This document shows positions 51,104 through 58,987 of a stretch of 64,000 nucleotides of DNA, one piece after another. Numbering within the stretch: position 1 is the stretch's first letter; each line of letters begins with the position of its first letter. Location of the stretch: NCBI RefSeq assembly GCF_947496875.1, contig NZ_CANMEH010000002.1, forward strand, positions 62,001-126,000. Direction: 5' to 3'. The notes beneath the pieces were generated by a model that worked only from the letters and a program-made list of their open reading frames with translations, ran no database searches and was not told where the DNA came from. The translations under genes were made by a program, and so were the position numbers. The stretch is from an uncultured Paracoccus sp. (GTDB taxonomy: Bacteria > Pseudomonadota > Alphaproteobacteria > Rhodobacterales > Rhodobacteraceae).

Positions 51104-51757
51104 ATGGACGGACAGAAGGTCGCGCTGGTGACGGGTGCCTCGCGCGGGCTGGGGGCGGCCTTGGCCGAGGGGCTGGGCCGGCGCGGCTGGCATGTCGTGG
51201 CCGTGGCCCGCACCTCCGGCGCGCTGGAGGAGCTGGACGATCGCATCCGGTCGGGCGGGGGCACCGCGACCCTGGCGCCGATGGACGTGACCAGGCCCGA
51301 CGCGATGATCCAGATGACCCAGGCGCTGCATGGCCGCTGGGGCGGGATCGATCTGTGGGCGCATTGCGCGATCTACGCCGCCCCGCTGTCGCCCGCCGCG
51401 CAGACTGACCCCAAGGACATGGGCCGGGCCATCGACACCAATATCGCGGCGACCCACGGCCTGATCCAGCTCGTCGACCCGCTGCTGCGCGCCCGCCAGG
51501 GGCAGGCCGTGTTCTTTGACGATCCGCATGCCGGCGAGAAGTTCTATGCCGCCTACGGGGCGACCAAGGCCGCGCAGATCGCGCTCGCGCAAAGCTGGCA
51601 GGCGGAAACCGGCCGCATCGGACCCGCGGTCGTCATCGACCGCCCGGCGCCCATGCCGACCGCCACCCGCGCGCGGTTCCACCCGGGCGAGGATCGCGGC
51701 AGCCTGACCCCGTGCAGCGTCGAGGCGGCGCGGGTGCTCTCCACGCTGCTGGGGTGA
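51104..51757 (+). CDS. Short SDR-family protein with altered active site
   Basis: The 217-aa protein has the NADP-binding motif TGASRGLG at residues 10-17 and VAVARTSG, and keeps the Tyr and Lys of the active site in YAAYGATKAAQIAL (about 151-155). The expected catalytic Ser region reads GQAVFFDDPHAG, so the Ser appears to be replaced by Asp. The usual NNAG is HCAIYAA. It may bind a cofactor without normal dehydrogenase activity. It lies just after the gltA terminator on the same strand. Confidence 0.82.
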   Translation: MDGQKVALVTGASRGLGAALAEGLGRRGWHVVAVARTSGALEELDDRIRSGGGTATLAPMDVTRPDAMIQMTQALHGRWGGIDLWAHCAIYAAPLSPAAQTDPKDMGRAIDTNIAATHGLIQLVDPLLRARQGQAVFFDDPHAGEKFYAAYGATKAAQIALAQSWQAETGRIGPAVVIDRPAPMPTATRARFHPGEDRGSLTPCSVEAARVLSTLLG

Positions 51758-51771
51758 TGCAGGAGAAAACT

Positions 51772-51801
51772 GCATGAACCATGCGTGAACGGTGCATGAA
51801 C
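51772..51801. repeat. Three 8-bp repeats at an 11-bp period
   Basis: GCATGAAC (51772-51779), GCGTGAAC (51783-51790) and GCATGAAC (51794-51801) are separated by 3 bp each, giving an 11-bp period, close to one helix turn. They lie in the short gap between the convergent SDR and carboxypeptidase genes. Confidence 0.6.
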
Positions 51802-51865
51802 ATCGCAGGGTTCGGCGCCGGTCGGCCGCGGCGCGGCGTGACCCGCCCGGGCGGGCGTTCCGGTC

Positions 51866-53359
51866 CTACAGCTCGTAAATCTCGCCGAACTTGTCGTCCA
51901 GGTAATCCAGCAACGGCGCTTCGCTGACCGGCGCCCCGCTCGCCTGCTCGATCAGGTCGCGCGGGCGGTACAGGCTGCCATGGCGCTGCACATTCTCGCG
52001 CAGCCATTCCACCGCCGGTCCCGCGTCGCCGCGGGCCAGCATCTCGTCAAGCTCGGGCACGTCCCGACGCAGGGCCCGGTTCAGGCAGCCGGCATAGACA
52101 TTGCCCAGCGCACAGGTGGGGAAATAGCCGAACAGCCCCACCGCCCAGTGAACGTCCTGCAGCATCCCGTTCGCGGGCCGATCGACCGCCAGCCCGAAAT
52201 CGCGCAGGAACCGGGCGTTCCACGCCTCGACCAGATCGTCGGTCGCGAGCTTGCCGGAAATCAGGTCACGTTCCAGGTCAAAGCGCATCATGATGTGCAG
52301 GTTGTACTGCACCTCGTCCGCCTCGGTCCGGATATGGCCGGGAGCCACCCGGTTCACCGCCGCGTAGAAGGCGTCGGCATCGGGCGCCGACAGATCGCCG
52401 AACATCTCCTCCATGCGCTGGAACAGCCAGCCGGCAAAGGCGCGGCTGCGGCCCAGCTGGTTTTCATAGATGCGGCTCTGGCTTTCATGCACGCCCATCG
52501 ACACCCCGCGTCCCAGGGCGGTAAAGGCGTAATCGGAATCCACGCCGAGCTCATAGCTGGAATGACCCACCTCATGGATGGTCGAATAGAGGCAGTTGAA
52601 CGGATCGGATTCCACCACCCGCGTGGTGATGCGGCTGTCCTGCCAGCGGCCGGAACTGAACGGATGGACGGCGATGTCCATCCGCCCGAAGGTCCAGTCG
52701 TACCCGAACGCCGTCGCGCAGCTGCGGGCCAGCCTGATCTGCGCCTCCTGCCCGAAATGACCTGAAAGTGGCGCCGGGGTCCGGTCCGCGCCCAGCACCG
52801 CATCGCGCAGGGCTGCAAGCCGCGGCCGCATCCCCTCGAACAGGCGGCTGATCTCGGCGGCCGAAATGTCGGGCTCGTAATCCTCCAGCAGCGCGTCATA
52901 CCTGTCGCCGCCGCCGAACCCCGCCGCAACGTAGGCTGCCGCCTCCTCGCGCTTCAGCGTCACCACCTCGTCGAGCGTCGGCAGGAAGTCCTCGGGCGCC
53001 TCTGCCGCCCGCGCGTCTGCCCAGATCCCCTGCGCCAGCGAGGTCACCCGGGCAAGCTCGGTCGCCAGCCGCGGCGGCACCGCGCTCGCGCGCCGGAAAT
53101 CCCGGTCGATCAGCTCGACCATCCGCGTCTCTGCCGCGGTCGCCGGCCGGGCGCCGTCCAGCCATTCGCCGACCCGCGGATCGGTGCGCCGCGTGTGCAG
53201 GACCTCCTCCATCGCGGCGACTTCCTCGGACCGCTGTTCGGCAGCGCCCCGGGGCATCACGGTTTCGCGGTCCCACATCAGGCGCTCGGCCACCGAGGAC
53301 AGCGCCTCGGTGCCGCGCTGGAATTCCATCAGCTCGGTCAGGGTGGTGGTGGCGCTCAT
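51866..53359 (-). CDS. M32-family metallocarboxypeptidase
   Basis: This is a 497-aa zinc carboxypeptidase of the Taq/Pfu type, acting on peptide C-termini in the cytosol. The zinc motif HEVGH is at His262-His266 within STIHEVGHSSYELG. Other family features are MDIAVHPFSSG, GVSMGVHESQSRIYEN and GYFPTCALGNVYAGCL. The start overlaps the ctaA stop by 4 bp (ATGA), so both are probably on one transcript, though their functions are unrelated. Confidence 0.93.
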   Translation of the reverse strand: MSATTTLTELMEFQRGTEALSSVAERLMWDRETVMPRGAAEQRSEEVAAMEEVLHTRRTDPRVGEWLDGARPATAAETRMVELIDRDFRRASAVPPRLATELARVTSLAQGIWADARAAEAPEDFLPTLDEVVTLKREEAAAYVAAGFGGGDRYDALLEDYEPDISAAEISRLFEGMRPRLAALRDAVLGADRTPAPLSGHFGQEAQIRLARSCATAFGYDWTFGRMDIAVHPFSSGRWQDSRITTRVVESDPFNCLYSTIHEVGHSSYELGVDSDYAFTALGRGVSMGVHESQSRIYENQLGRSRAFAGWLFQRMEEMFGDLSAPDADAFYAAVNRVAPGHIRTEADEVQYNLHIMMRFDLERDLISGKLATDDLVEAWNARFLRDFGLAVDRPANGMLQDVHWAVGLFGYFPTCALGNVYAGCLNRALRRDVPELDEMLARGDAGPAVEWLRENVQRHGSLYRPRDLIEQASGAPVSEAPLLDYLDDKFGEIYEL

Positions 53360-54501
53360 CGGATCGTTCCCCTGACGCTGGTTTCATAAGGATAGCGGGC
53401 GTGGTGGCGGGCCCGGATGATCAGCACGAACAGTGCGACGGCGCCCAGCTGGTGGGCCAGTGCCTCGCCCATCGGTGCGCCGCGGATGATCGTGACGATC
53501 CCCAGCAGCATCTGCAGGGCGACGGCCGTGATCATCACGGTGAAGGCGCCGCGCGTGACGGGATGCGGCGAACGGCGGGCGCGCAACCAGACCACCACGG
53601 CAAAGACCGTCAGCAGATAGGCCACGATGCGGTGCGTGAACTGGACGGTGGCAGCATTCTCGAAGAAGTTGCGGATGCCCAGCTCGGCGTCCCAGATCGC
53701 GGCGGGTATCCATTCTCCGCCCATCTTCGGCCATCCGGTGTACTGCCGCCCCGCGTCGATGCCTGCGACCAGTGCGCCCAGCAGGATCTGCACGAACGCC
53801 AGGTGCATCAGTCCGGTCGTCATGGAAAACAGCTTGCCCTCGCCCGCGCGGCGGGCCCGCAGCAACTGGGACTCGGGCCGGCCGAGCTGGAACACGAACC
53901 ATGCAATCGCCCCAAGAATGGCAAAGGCCAGGCCCAGATGAATGGCCAGCCGGTAGGACGCGACCGACGTCATCCCGGCAACCAGGCCCGAACTGACCAT
54001 CCACCAGCCGATCACGCCCTGCAGACCGCCCAGCAACCCCAGGACCAGCAGGCGCGACGTCCACCCGGCGGGAATGCGGCTGGTCAGCCAGAAATACAGG
54101 AAGCCCGCGGCCCAGACGACGCCGATCACCCGCCCCAGCAGGCGATGCGACCATTCCCACCAGTAGATGCGCTTGAACCCGGCCATGTCCATGGTCGGGT
54201 TTTCTTCCTGGAACTGGGGGATCTGCTGGTACTTGGCGAACTCCTCGGACCAGGCCGCCTCGCTGCCGGGCGGCAAGGCGCCGACCACCGGCTTCCATTC
54301 GGTGATCGACAAACCTGACCCGGTCAGGCGGGTGGCGCCGCCCAGCACGATCATCGCCGTGACCAGCACGAACAGCATCACCAGCCAGACACGGATCGAC
54401 ATCCGCGCGCCGCGCGGACGCGCGTCGATCAGATTTCCCGCGGGCGCGGCAGGAACCGCAGCGGGTTCCGACACCTCCTGGAAGATGGGGCGCTTGGCCA
54501 T
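53356..54501 (-). CDS. ctaA: Heme A synthase CtaA
   Basis: CtaA oxidises heme O to heme A for cytochrome aa3 oxidases. The 381-aa membrane protein has about eight hydrophobic segments. Conserved features are GGATRLTGSGLSITEW with the functional acid, WWEWSHRLLGRVIG, RLAIHLGLAFAILG, VQFTHRIVAYLLT and AHQLGAVALFVLII, giving the four heme-ligand histidines. This is the alphaproteobacterial type (COX15-like). The start at 54501 gives MAKRPIFQEVSEP; a longer open frame lies upstream without family match. Confidence 0.95.
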   Translation of the reverse strand: MAKRPIFQEVSEPAAVPAAPAGNLIDARPRGARMSIRVWLVMLFVLVTAMIVLGGATRLTGSGLSITEWKPVVGALPPGSEAAWSEEFAKYQQIPQFQEENPTMDMAGFKRIYWWEWSHRLLGRVIGVVWAAGFLYFWLTSRIPAGWTSRLLVLGLLGGLQGVIGWWMVSSGLVAGMTSVASYRLAIHLGLAFAILGAIAWFVFQLGRPESQLLRARRAGEGKLFSMTTGLMHLAFVQILLGALVAGIDAGRQYTGWPKMGGEWIPAAIWDAELGIRNFFENAATVQFTHRIVAYLLTVFAVVVWLRARRSPHPVTRGAFTVMITAVALQMLLGIVTIIRGAPMGEALAHQLGAVALFVLIIRARHHARYPYETSVRGTIR

Positions 54502-54554
54502 GACGTGTCTCTCTGCAGATTGCGGCGCGACATTGGCTGCGCAGGGGGGAAAGG

Positions 54555-55343
54555 TCAATCTTGCGGGGCGTCCCGCGGATGATCGTCGGGGGTGGGCGGC
54601 TGTCCGCCCGGCGTGTCCCGGCCCCATGTCAGCTGCCGCAGCATCCCGTGCAGGATCTGCACGTCGCCCCGGGTCAGCGGCATCCGCGACCACATGTTGC
54701 GCAGCGTCAGGCGCATCGACGCAGCCTTGTCCGCAGGAAAGAAGAACCGGGCCCGTTCCAGCCTGCCCTCCCAGTGATCCGCCAGACGCTCGACCTCCAG
54801 CCGCGAGGCGGTGTCCTCTGCGCCCGATCGGCGCCCGTGCCGTGTCGGCTGGGACGGCAGCGTGTCGCGGCCCCATTCATAGCCCAGCAGCAGCACCGCC
54901 TGCGCCAGGTTCAGCGACGGAAACGCGGGATTGACCGGCACGGTGATGATCGCGGTGGCGCGGGCCACGTCCTCATTGTCCAACCCGGCCCGTTCGGGCC
55001 CGAATATCAGGCCCACCCGGTGTCCGGCGGCCGCGAGATCGCGCGCCTCGGCCATCGCGCTGGCCGGCGTGTGCACCGTCTTGGTGAGATCGCGGCCGCG
55101 CGCCGTCGTGGCGTAGGCGACGTCGATGTCGCCCATCGCCTCGGCCAGGCTGGGAAAGACGCGCGAGCGGTCCAGGACCTGTCCCGCGGCACCCGACGCC
55201 ATGGCGACGGCGCGCGGGTTCGGCCAGCCGTCGCGCGGCGCGACCAGCCGCATGTCCGTCAGTCCGAAGTTCAGCATGGCGCGCGCCGCAGCGCCGATGT
55301 TCTCGCCCATCTGCGGGCGCACGAGGATCACGACGGGATGCAT
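54555..55343 (-). CDS. TrmJ/SpoU-family RNA 2'-O-methyltransferase
   Basis: This 262-aa SPOUT-class methyltransferase likely modifies tRNA (position 32) or rRNA. It has HPVVILVRPQMGENIGAAAR near the start, the SAM-binding knot segments VGLIFGPERAGLDNEDVARA and PVNPAFPSLNLAQAVLLLGY, and a C-terminal helical extension. TrmJ is the closest named member, but group-1 paralogues are similar, so no symbol is given. It is transcribed towards ctaA 53 bp away. Confidence 0.88.
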   Translation of the reverse strand: MHPVVILVRPQMGENIGAAARAMLNFGLTDMRLVAPRDGWPNPRAVAMASGAAGQVLDRSRVFPSLAEAMGDIDVAYATTARGRDLTKTVHTPASAMAEARDLAAAGHRVGLIFGPERAGLDNEDVARATAIITVPVNPAFPSLNLAQAVLLLGYEWGRDTLPSQPTRHGRRSGAEDTASRLEVERLADHWEGRLERARFFFPADKAASMRLTLRNMWSRMPLTRGDVQILHGMLRQLTWGRDTPGGQPPTPDDHPRDAPQD

Positions 55344-55366
55344 GGCGACGGCCGTTACCCCCGGCT

Positions 55367-55400
55367 GCCACGGGCATCAAGGGGCGCCGTGCCCCGTGGC
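55367..55400 (-). terminator. Imperfect stem-loop after lysS
   Basis: GCCACGGGCA (55367-55376) pairs with TGCCCCGTGGC (55390-55400) with one bulged base. An alternative inner stem GGGGC/GCCCC (55381-55395) is mutually exclusive. It sits between the lysS stop and the TrmJ-like start on the minus strand; no T-tract follows. Confidence 0.35.
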
Positions 55401-55404
55401 GCAG

Positions 55405-56985
55405 TCACGCCGCCAGTTCGCCGGCCAAGGCGCGGTCGATCAGTGCGCGCGTCTCTTCGATGCCGTACAGCGCGATGAACCCGCCGAACCGCGGCCCCTG
55501 ATCGGCGCCCAGCAGCACTTGGTAGAGGGCGGCGAACCAATCCTTCATCGGGTCGAATCCGTGGTCGCGCCCCACCGCGTAAATCTGGGACTGCAGGGCC
55601 TCGGGGTCGGCCGGTCCTTCCCATGCGGCCAGCCGCGCGGACAGGTCCGCGAGCGCCGCGCGTTCGCTGTCGCTCGGCGGTCGGTAGGTCCGAGTGGGCG
55701 CAACGAAATCGTTGAAGTAGCGCACCGCAAATCCTGCCGCTTCGTCCAGGTGCGGATGGGTCGCCGGGCTGGCCTCGGGCGCATAGCGGCGGATGAACCC
55801 CCACATCGCGTCCTTGTCCCGCGCGCTGGACACCGAGGCCAAGTTTAGCAGCATCTGGAACGGCACGACGAGATCCGATTGTGGCGGATTGCCGCCATGG
55901 ATGTGCCAGACCGGGTTCGCCAGCTTCTGGTCCTCGGTCTGGCCCGGATAGGCGCGCAATTGCTGGTGGTATTCGTCGACCGCCTTGGGGATGACGTCGA
56001 AATACATCCGCTTGGCGGTCTTGGGCTTCTGGTACATGAAGTACGACAGGGTTTCGGTCGCCGCGTAGGTCAGCCATTCGTCGATCGACAGGCCGTTTCC
56101 CTTTGACTTGCTGATCTTCTGCCCGTTCTGGTCCAGGAACAGCTCATAGGTGAAATGTTCCGGCGGGCGACCACCCAGCACCGCGCAGATGCCGTCGTAG
56201 ATCGGGGTGTTGGTGCTATGGTCCTTGCCGTACATCTCGAAATCGACGTCCAGCGCCGCCCAGCGCGCGCCGAAATCCGGCTTCCATTGCAGTTTCACAT
56301 GGCCGCCCGTGACCGGCAGCGTCCATTCGCGCCCGTGCTCGTCATCGAACGTCACCTCGCCCCGGGCCGCGTCGACGTGCCTGATTGGCACGTAGAGGAC
56401 CCGGCCGGTCTCGGGGTGGATCGGCAGAAAGCAGCTGTAGGTCTGCTGGCGCTCCTCGCGCAGCGAGGCGAGCATGATCTGCATGATCTCGTCATATTTT
56501 CGCGCCGCTTCGCGCAGCGTCTCGTCGAACTGGCCGGACCGGTAGAAGTCGGTCGCGCTGACGAACTCGTATTCAAAGCCGAACGTGTCCAGAAAGCGCC
56601 GCAGCATCGCGTTGTTGTGGTGGCCGAAGCTTTCGTGTGCGCCGAACGGATCGGGCACGCTGGTCAGCGGCAACTGCAGGTGCTGGCGCAGCATGTCGGC
56701 GTTCGGCACGTTGTCCGGAACCTTGCGCATCCCGTCCATGTCGTCGGAAAAACAGATCAGTCGGGTCGGGATATCCGAAATGATCTCGAAGGCGCGGCGC
56801 ACCATGGTGGTGCGCGCAACCTCGCCGAACGTCCCGATATGGGGCAGTCCGGACGGGCCATAGCCGGTCTCGAACAGGACGTGGCCCTTTTCCGGGTCCT
56901 TCCGGTCGTAACGTTTGAGCACACGACGCGCTTCCTCGAACGGCCACGCCTTGGATTTCATCGCCGCATCGCGCAGGGTGCTCAT
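55405..56985 (-). CDS. lysS: Class I lysyl-tRNA synthetase
   Basis: This synthetase charges tRNA-Lys and is unrelated to the class II enzyme of most bacteria; alphaproteobacteria commonly have it. The 526-aa protein has the HIGH-type motif [15 protein letters not shown] (His49) and the KMSKS-type motif [13 protein letters not shown] around residue 290, with the class I-LysRS region [19 protein letters not shown] 56985 is the second of an ATGATG pair and has GCGAGG 5 bp upstream; the open frame extends to 57189. Confidence 0.95.
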   Translation of the reverse strand: MSTLRDAAMKSKAWPFEEARRVLKRYDRKDPEKGHVLFETGYGPSGLPHIGTFGEVARTTMVRRAFEIISDIPTRLICFSDDMDGMRKVPDNVPNADMLRQHLQLPLTSVPDPFGAHESFGHHNNAMLRRFLDTFGFEYEFVSATDFYRSGQFDETLREAARKYDEIMQIMLASLREERQQTYSCFLPIHPETGRVLYVPIRHVDAARGEVTFDDEHGREWTLPVTGGHVKLQWKPDFGARWAALDVDFEMYGKDHSTNTPIYDGICAVLGGRPPEHFTYELFLDQNGQKISKSKGNGLSIDEWLTYAATETLSYFMYQKPKTAKRMYFDVIPKAVDEYHQQLRAYPGQTEDQKLANPVWHIHGGNPPQSDLVVPFQMLLNLASVSSARDKDAMWGFIRRYAPEASPATHPHLDEAAGFAVRYFNDFVAPTRTYRPPSDSERAALADLSARLAAWEGPADPEALQSQIYAVGRDHGFDPMKDWFAALYQVLLGADQGPRFGGFIALYGIEETRALIDRALAGELAA

Positions 56986-57063
56986 CATAGCCTCGCTGTT
57001 CTGTCGGCGCCTGCCGTAGACGCGGGCGGGCGCGTCGTCAACAATACCGGGATTTGCCGCAGA

Positions 57064-57486
57064 ATGCTCATGGACCTGCCCTCGTTTTCCCCCTGTGACG
57101 CGCTGGTGGCTGTCATGGTGGCTGTGTCCGCCTCGGACGAACGGATGCGGACGGCGGAACTGGTCGCCATCCAGCGCATGGTCGATCACACCCCCGTGTT
57201 CGCCAAGTACGACGTGGATCGGGTCCGCGCCGTGTCACAGGTCGTGATGTCGCTGTTCGAGGAAGAGGACGGGCTGGACGCGCTCTTCGGGCTGGTGCGC
57301 GATGCCCTGCCCGAAAAACTGTTCGACACCGCCTATGCGCTGGCCTGCGATGTGGCGGCCGCCGATGGTCGCCTGGGTGAACGTGAATGGCAGATGCTGA
57401 CCGAGATCCGCCAGCAGCTCGACATCAACCGCCTGCACGCCGCCGCCATCGAGTTGTCAGCAGAGGCGCGGCACCTCGTCCTGTAA
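57064..57486 (+). CDS. TerB-like (tellurite-resistance family) protein
   Basis: A 140-aa all-helical protein of the TerB/DjlA-like fold. Two similar helix-loop units carry acidic metal-binding-like residues: [20 protein letters not shown] near the start and [18 protein letters not shown] in the second half. The start could be ATG 57064 or 57070; neither has a clear ribosome site. It is divergent from lysS and converges on dacB. The role is unknown. Confidence 0.85.
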   Translation: MLMDLPSFSPCDALVAVMVAVSASDERMRTAELVAIQRMVDHTPVFAKYDVDRVRAVSQVVMSLFEEEDGLDALFGLVRDALPEKLFDTAYALACDVAAADGRLGEREWQMLTEIRQQLDINRLHAAAIELSAEARHLVL

Positions 57487-57500
57487 GCTGGGAAACCCGC

Positions 57501-58985
57501 TCAGTAACTTCCCGTAAGTGACTGGCGTTCGGTAGCGTTCCCGGATTTGCCGGCAGCATCCCGACTGGACAGACGCCAGAAGCGGTCGACCAGATCGCGC
57601 TGCAGGCGCTTGGACCGGATCGTCCAGGCGATGACGCCCTGCGGCTGTTCGGCCCCGTGGGTGGCCGCCCGTCGGGCGGCGTCGGCGGTCAGGATCGCAA
57701 AGCTGATCCCGTCCGGGCCGTAGCCGGCCAGGTTGGAGACGAAATTCAGGGTTCCGGTCTTGGCGCGGATGGTTCTGCCGCCGGACTGCGCCCCCAGCAT
57801 GTCGGCCAGCGGATCGGCCCTGAGAAGGTCCGCCAGACCCGCTGCCCGTCCGGGCCCAGCAAGCATCCGCGTCAGGGATGCCGCACTGATCCGGCTGTCG
57901 GGCGACAGCCCGGAATGATCCGCGAACGCATAGCTGCCCGACACGTGCTGGGCGCGCAGCCAGTCCGCCATCGCCGCACCGGATGCCCGCAGGTCACCGG
58001 CCCCGCTGGCGGCCAGTCCGACGGCCTCAGCCGTCAGGTTCGTCGAATAGACCAGCATCCCGCGCAGGATCTGCTGCAGGCGCGGGCTCTCGTAGCGCGC
58101 GACCTCCTCACCTTTCGGGGGTAGGTCCGCCACTTCTGGCGTGGGCAGTGCAAGGCCCTTGGCCCGGCACAGCGTCTGGAACACGTCGCCGGCATAGAGT
58201 TCGGGGCGGCGCACGGGCAGCCAGCGGGTCCCCGATGGGCCAATCCCGCGGCGCGCCAGCGTCCACTGTTCGACCGGCCCTTCACCATCATAGGCGAACA
58301 GCGGCGTGCTGCGGTCATCGGGCCGAACGCGGGCGGTGTAGGCGGGCGGAGCCACCTTGCTGCCGCGGGCTGTCAGCGCCAGCCGCAGGTCACCCCTTCC
58401 CCCACGCCAGTCCAGGTGCACACGGTTGAAGTTCAACATCATCCCGGACAGCGCCGGGTTGTAGGGCAGGTGAACCGCCTGTCCGGGCGCAATCTGCTCC
58501 ATCCGCGGCAGCGCCCCGCCCCAGACCTCGAACCGCGTCACGGGCCTGGCACCGACCGCCGCGGCCGTGTCCGCGGCCAGCACTGCCAGCGCGTCACTGT
58601 CCATCACCGGGTCGCCACCACCCTCCAGGATCAGTGTCTCGCCGTCCAGGCGGACCCGCGTCGCAAAGCGCTGCCCGGCACCCAGCCGGTGGAGCGCATA
58701 GAGCGCCGTCACCGTCTTCAGCGTGCTGGCCGCCGGCAGGGCGGTCTCGGCGGCGCGGGCATCCAGCAACGTGCCATCGGAGGCGAGCGCGGCGAATGCC
58801 ACCTGTCCACCCAGCCGGGCGGCGTCGACCAGCTGCTGGGCGTCGGCCGGCGGTCGGCCACGCGGCCTCGTGCTGCTGCGTGGGGCCAGTGGCTCGCTGC
58901 CATCGAGGGCAACCGCTGGTCCGGGGTTCAGCACGCCCCAGCCAACGACACCGGCCAGACCTGCCAGAACCGCGCGCCTGTCCAT
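57501..58985 (-). CDS. dacB: D-alanyl-D-alanine carboxypeptidase/endopeptidase (S13, PBP4)
   Basis: This periplasmic peptidoglycan hydrolase removes terminal D-Ala or cuts cross-links. The 494-aa protein has a signal region (MDRRAVLAGLAGVVGWGVLN, cleavage near AVALD) and all three active-site motifs: SxxK at Ser87-Lys90 (AASTLKTV), SxN at 314-316 (YSTNLT) and KTG at 409-411 (AKTGTLN). The ATG at 58985 follows the stop of the preceding gene by 2 bp, so dacB is the last gene of the BatA / DUF4159 operon. An open frame extends 27 codons upstream, inside that gene. Confidence 0.93.
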   Translation of the reverse strand: MDRRAVLAGLAGVVGWGVLNPGPAVALDGSEPLAPRSSTRPRGRPPADAQQLVDAARLGGQVAFAALASDGTLLDARAAETALPAASTLKTVTALYALHRLGAGQRFATRVRLDGETLILEGGGDPVMDSDALAVLAADTAAAVGARPVTRFEVWGGALPRMEQIAPGQAVHLPYNPALSGMMLNFNRVHLDWRGGRGDLRLALTARGSKVAPPAYTARVRPDDRSTPLFAYDGEGPVEQWTLARRGIGPSGTRWLPVRRPELYAGDVFQTLCRAKGLALPTPEVADLPPKGEEVARYESPRLQQILRGMLVYSTNLTAEAVGLAASGAGDLRASGAAMADWLRAQHVSGSYAFADHSGLSPDSRISAASLTRMLAGPGRAAGLADLLRADPLADMLGAQSGGRTIRAKTGTLNFVSNLAGYGPDGISFAILTADAARRAATHGAEQPQGVIAWTIRSKRLQRDLVDRFWRLSSRDAAGKSGNATERQSLTGSY

Positions 58986-58987
58986 GG

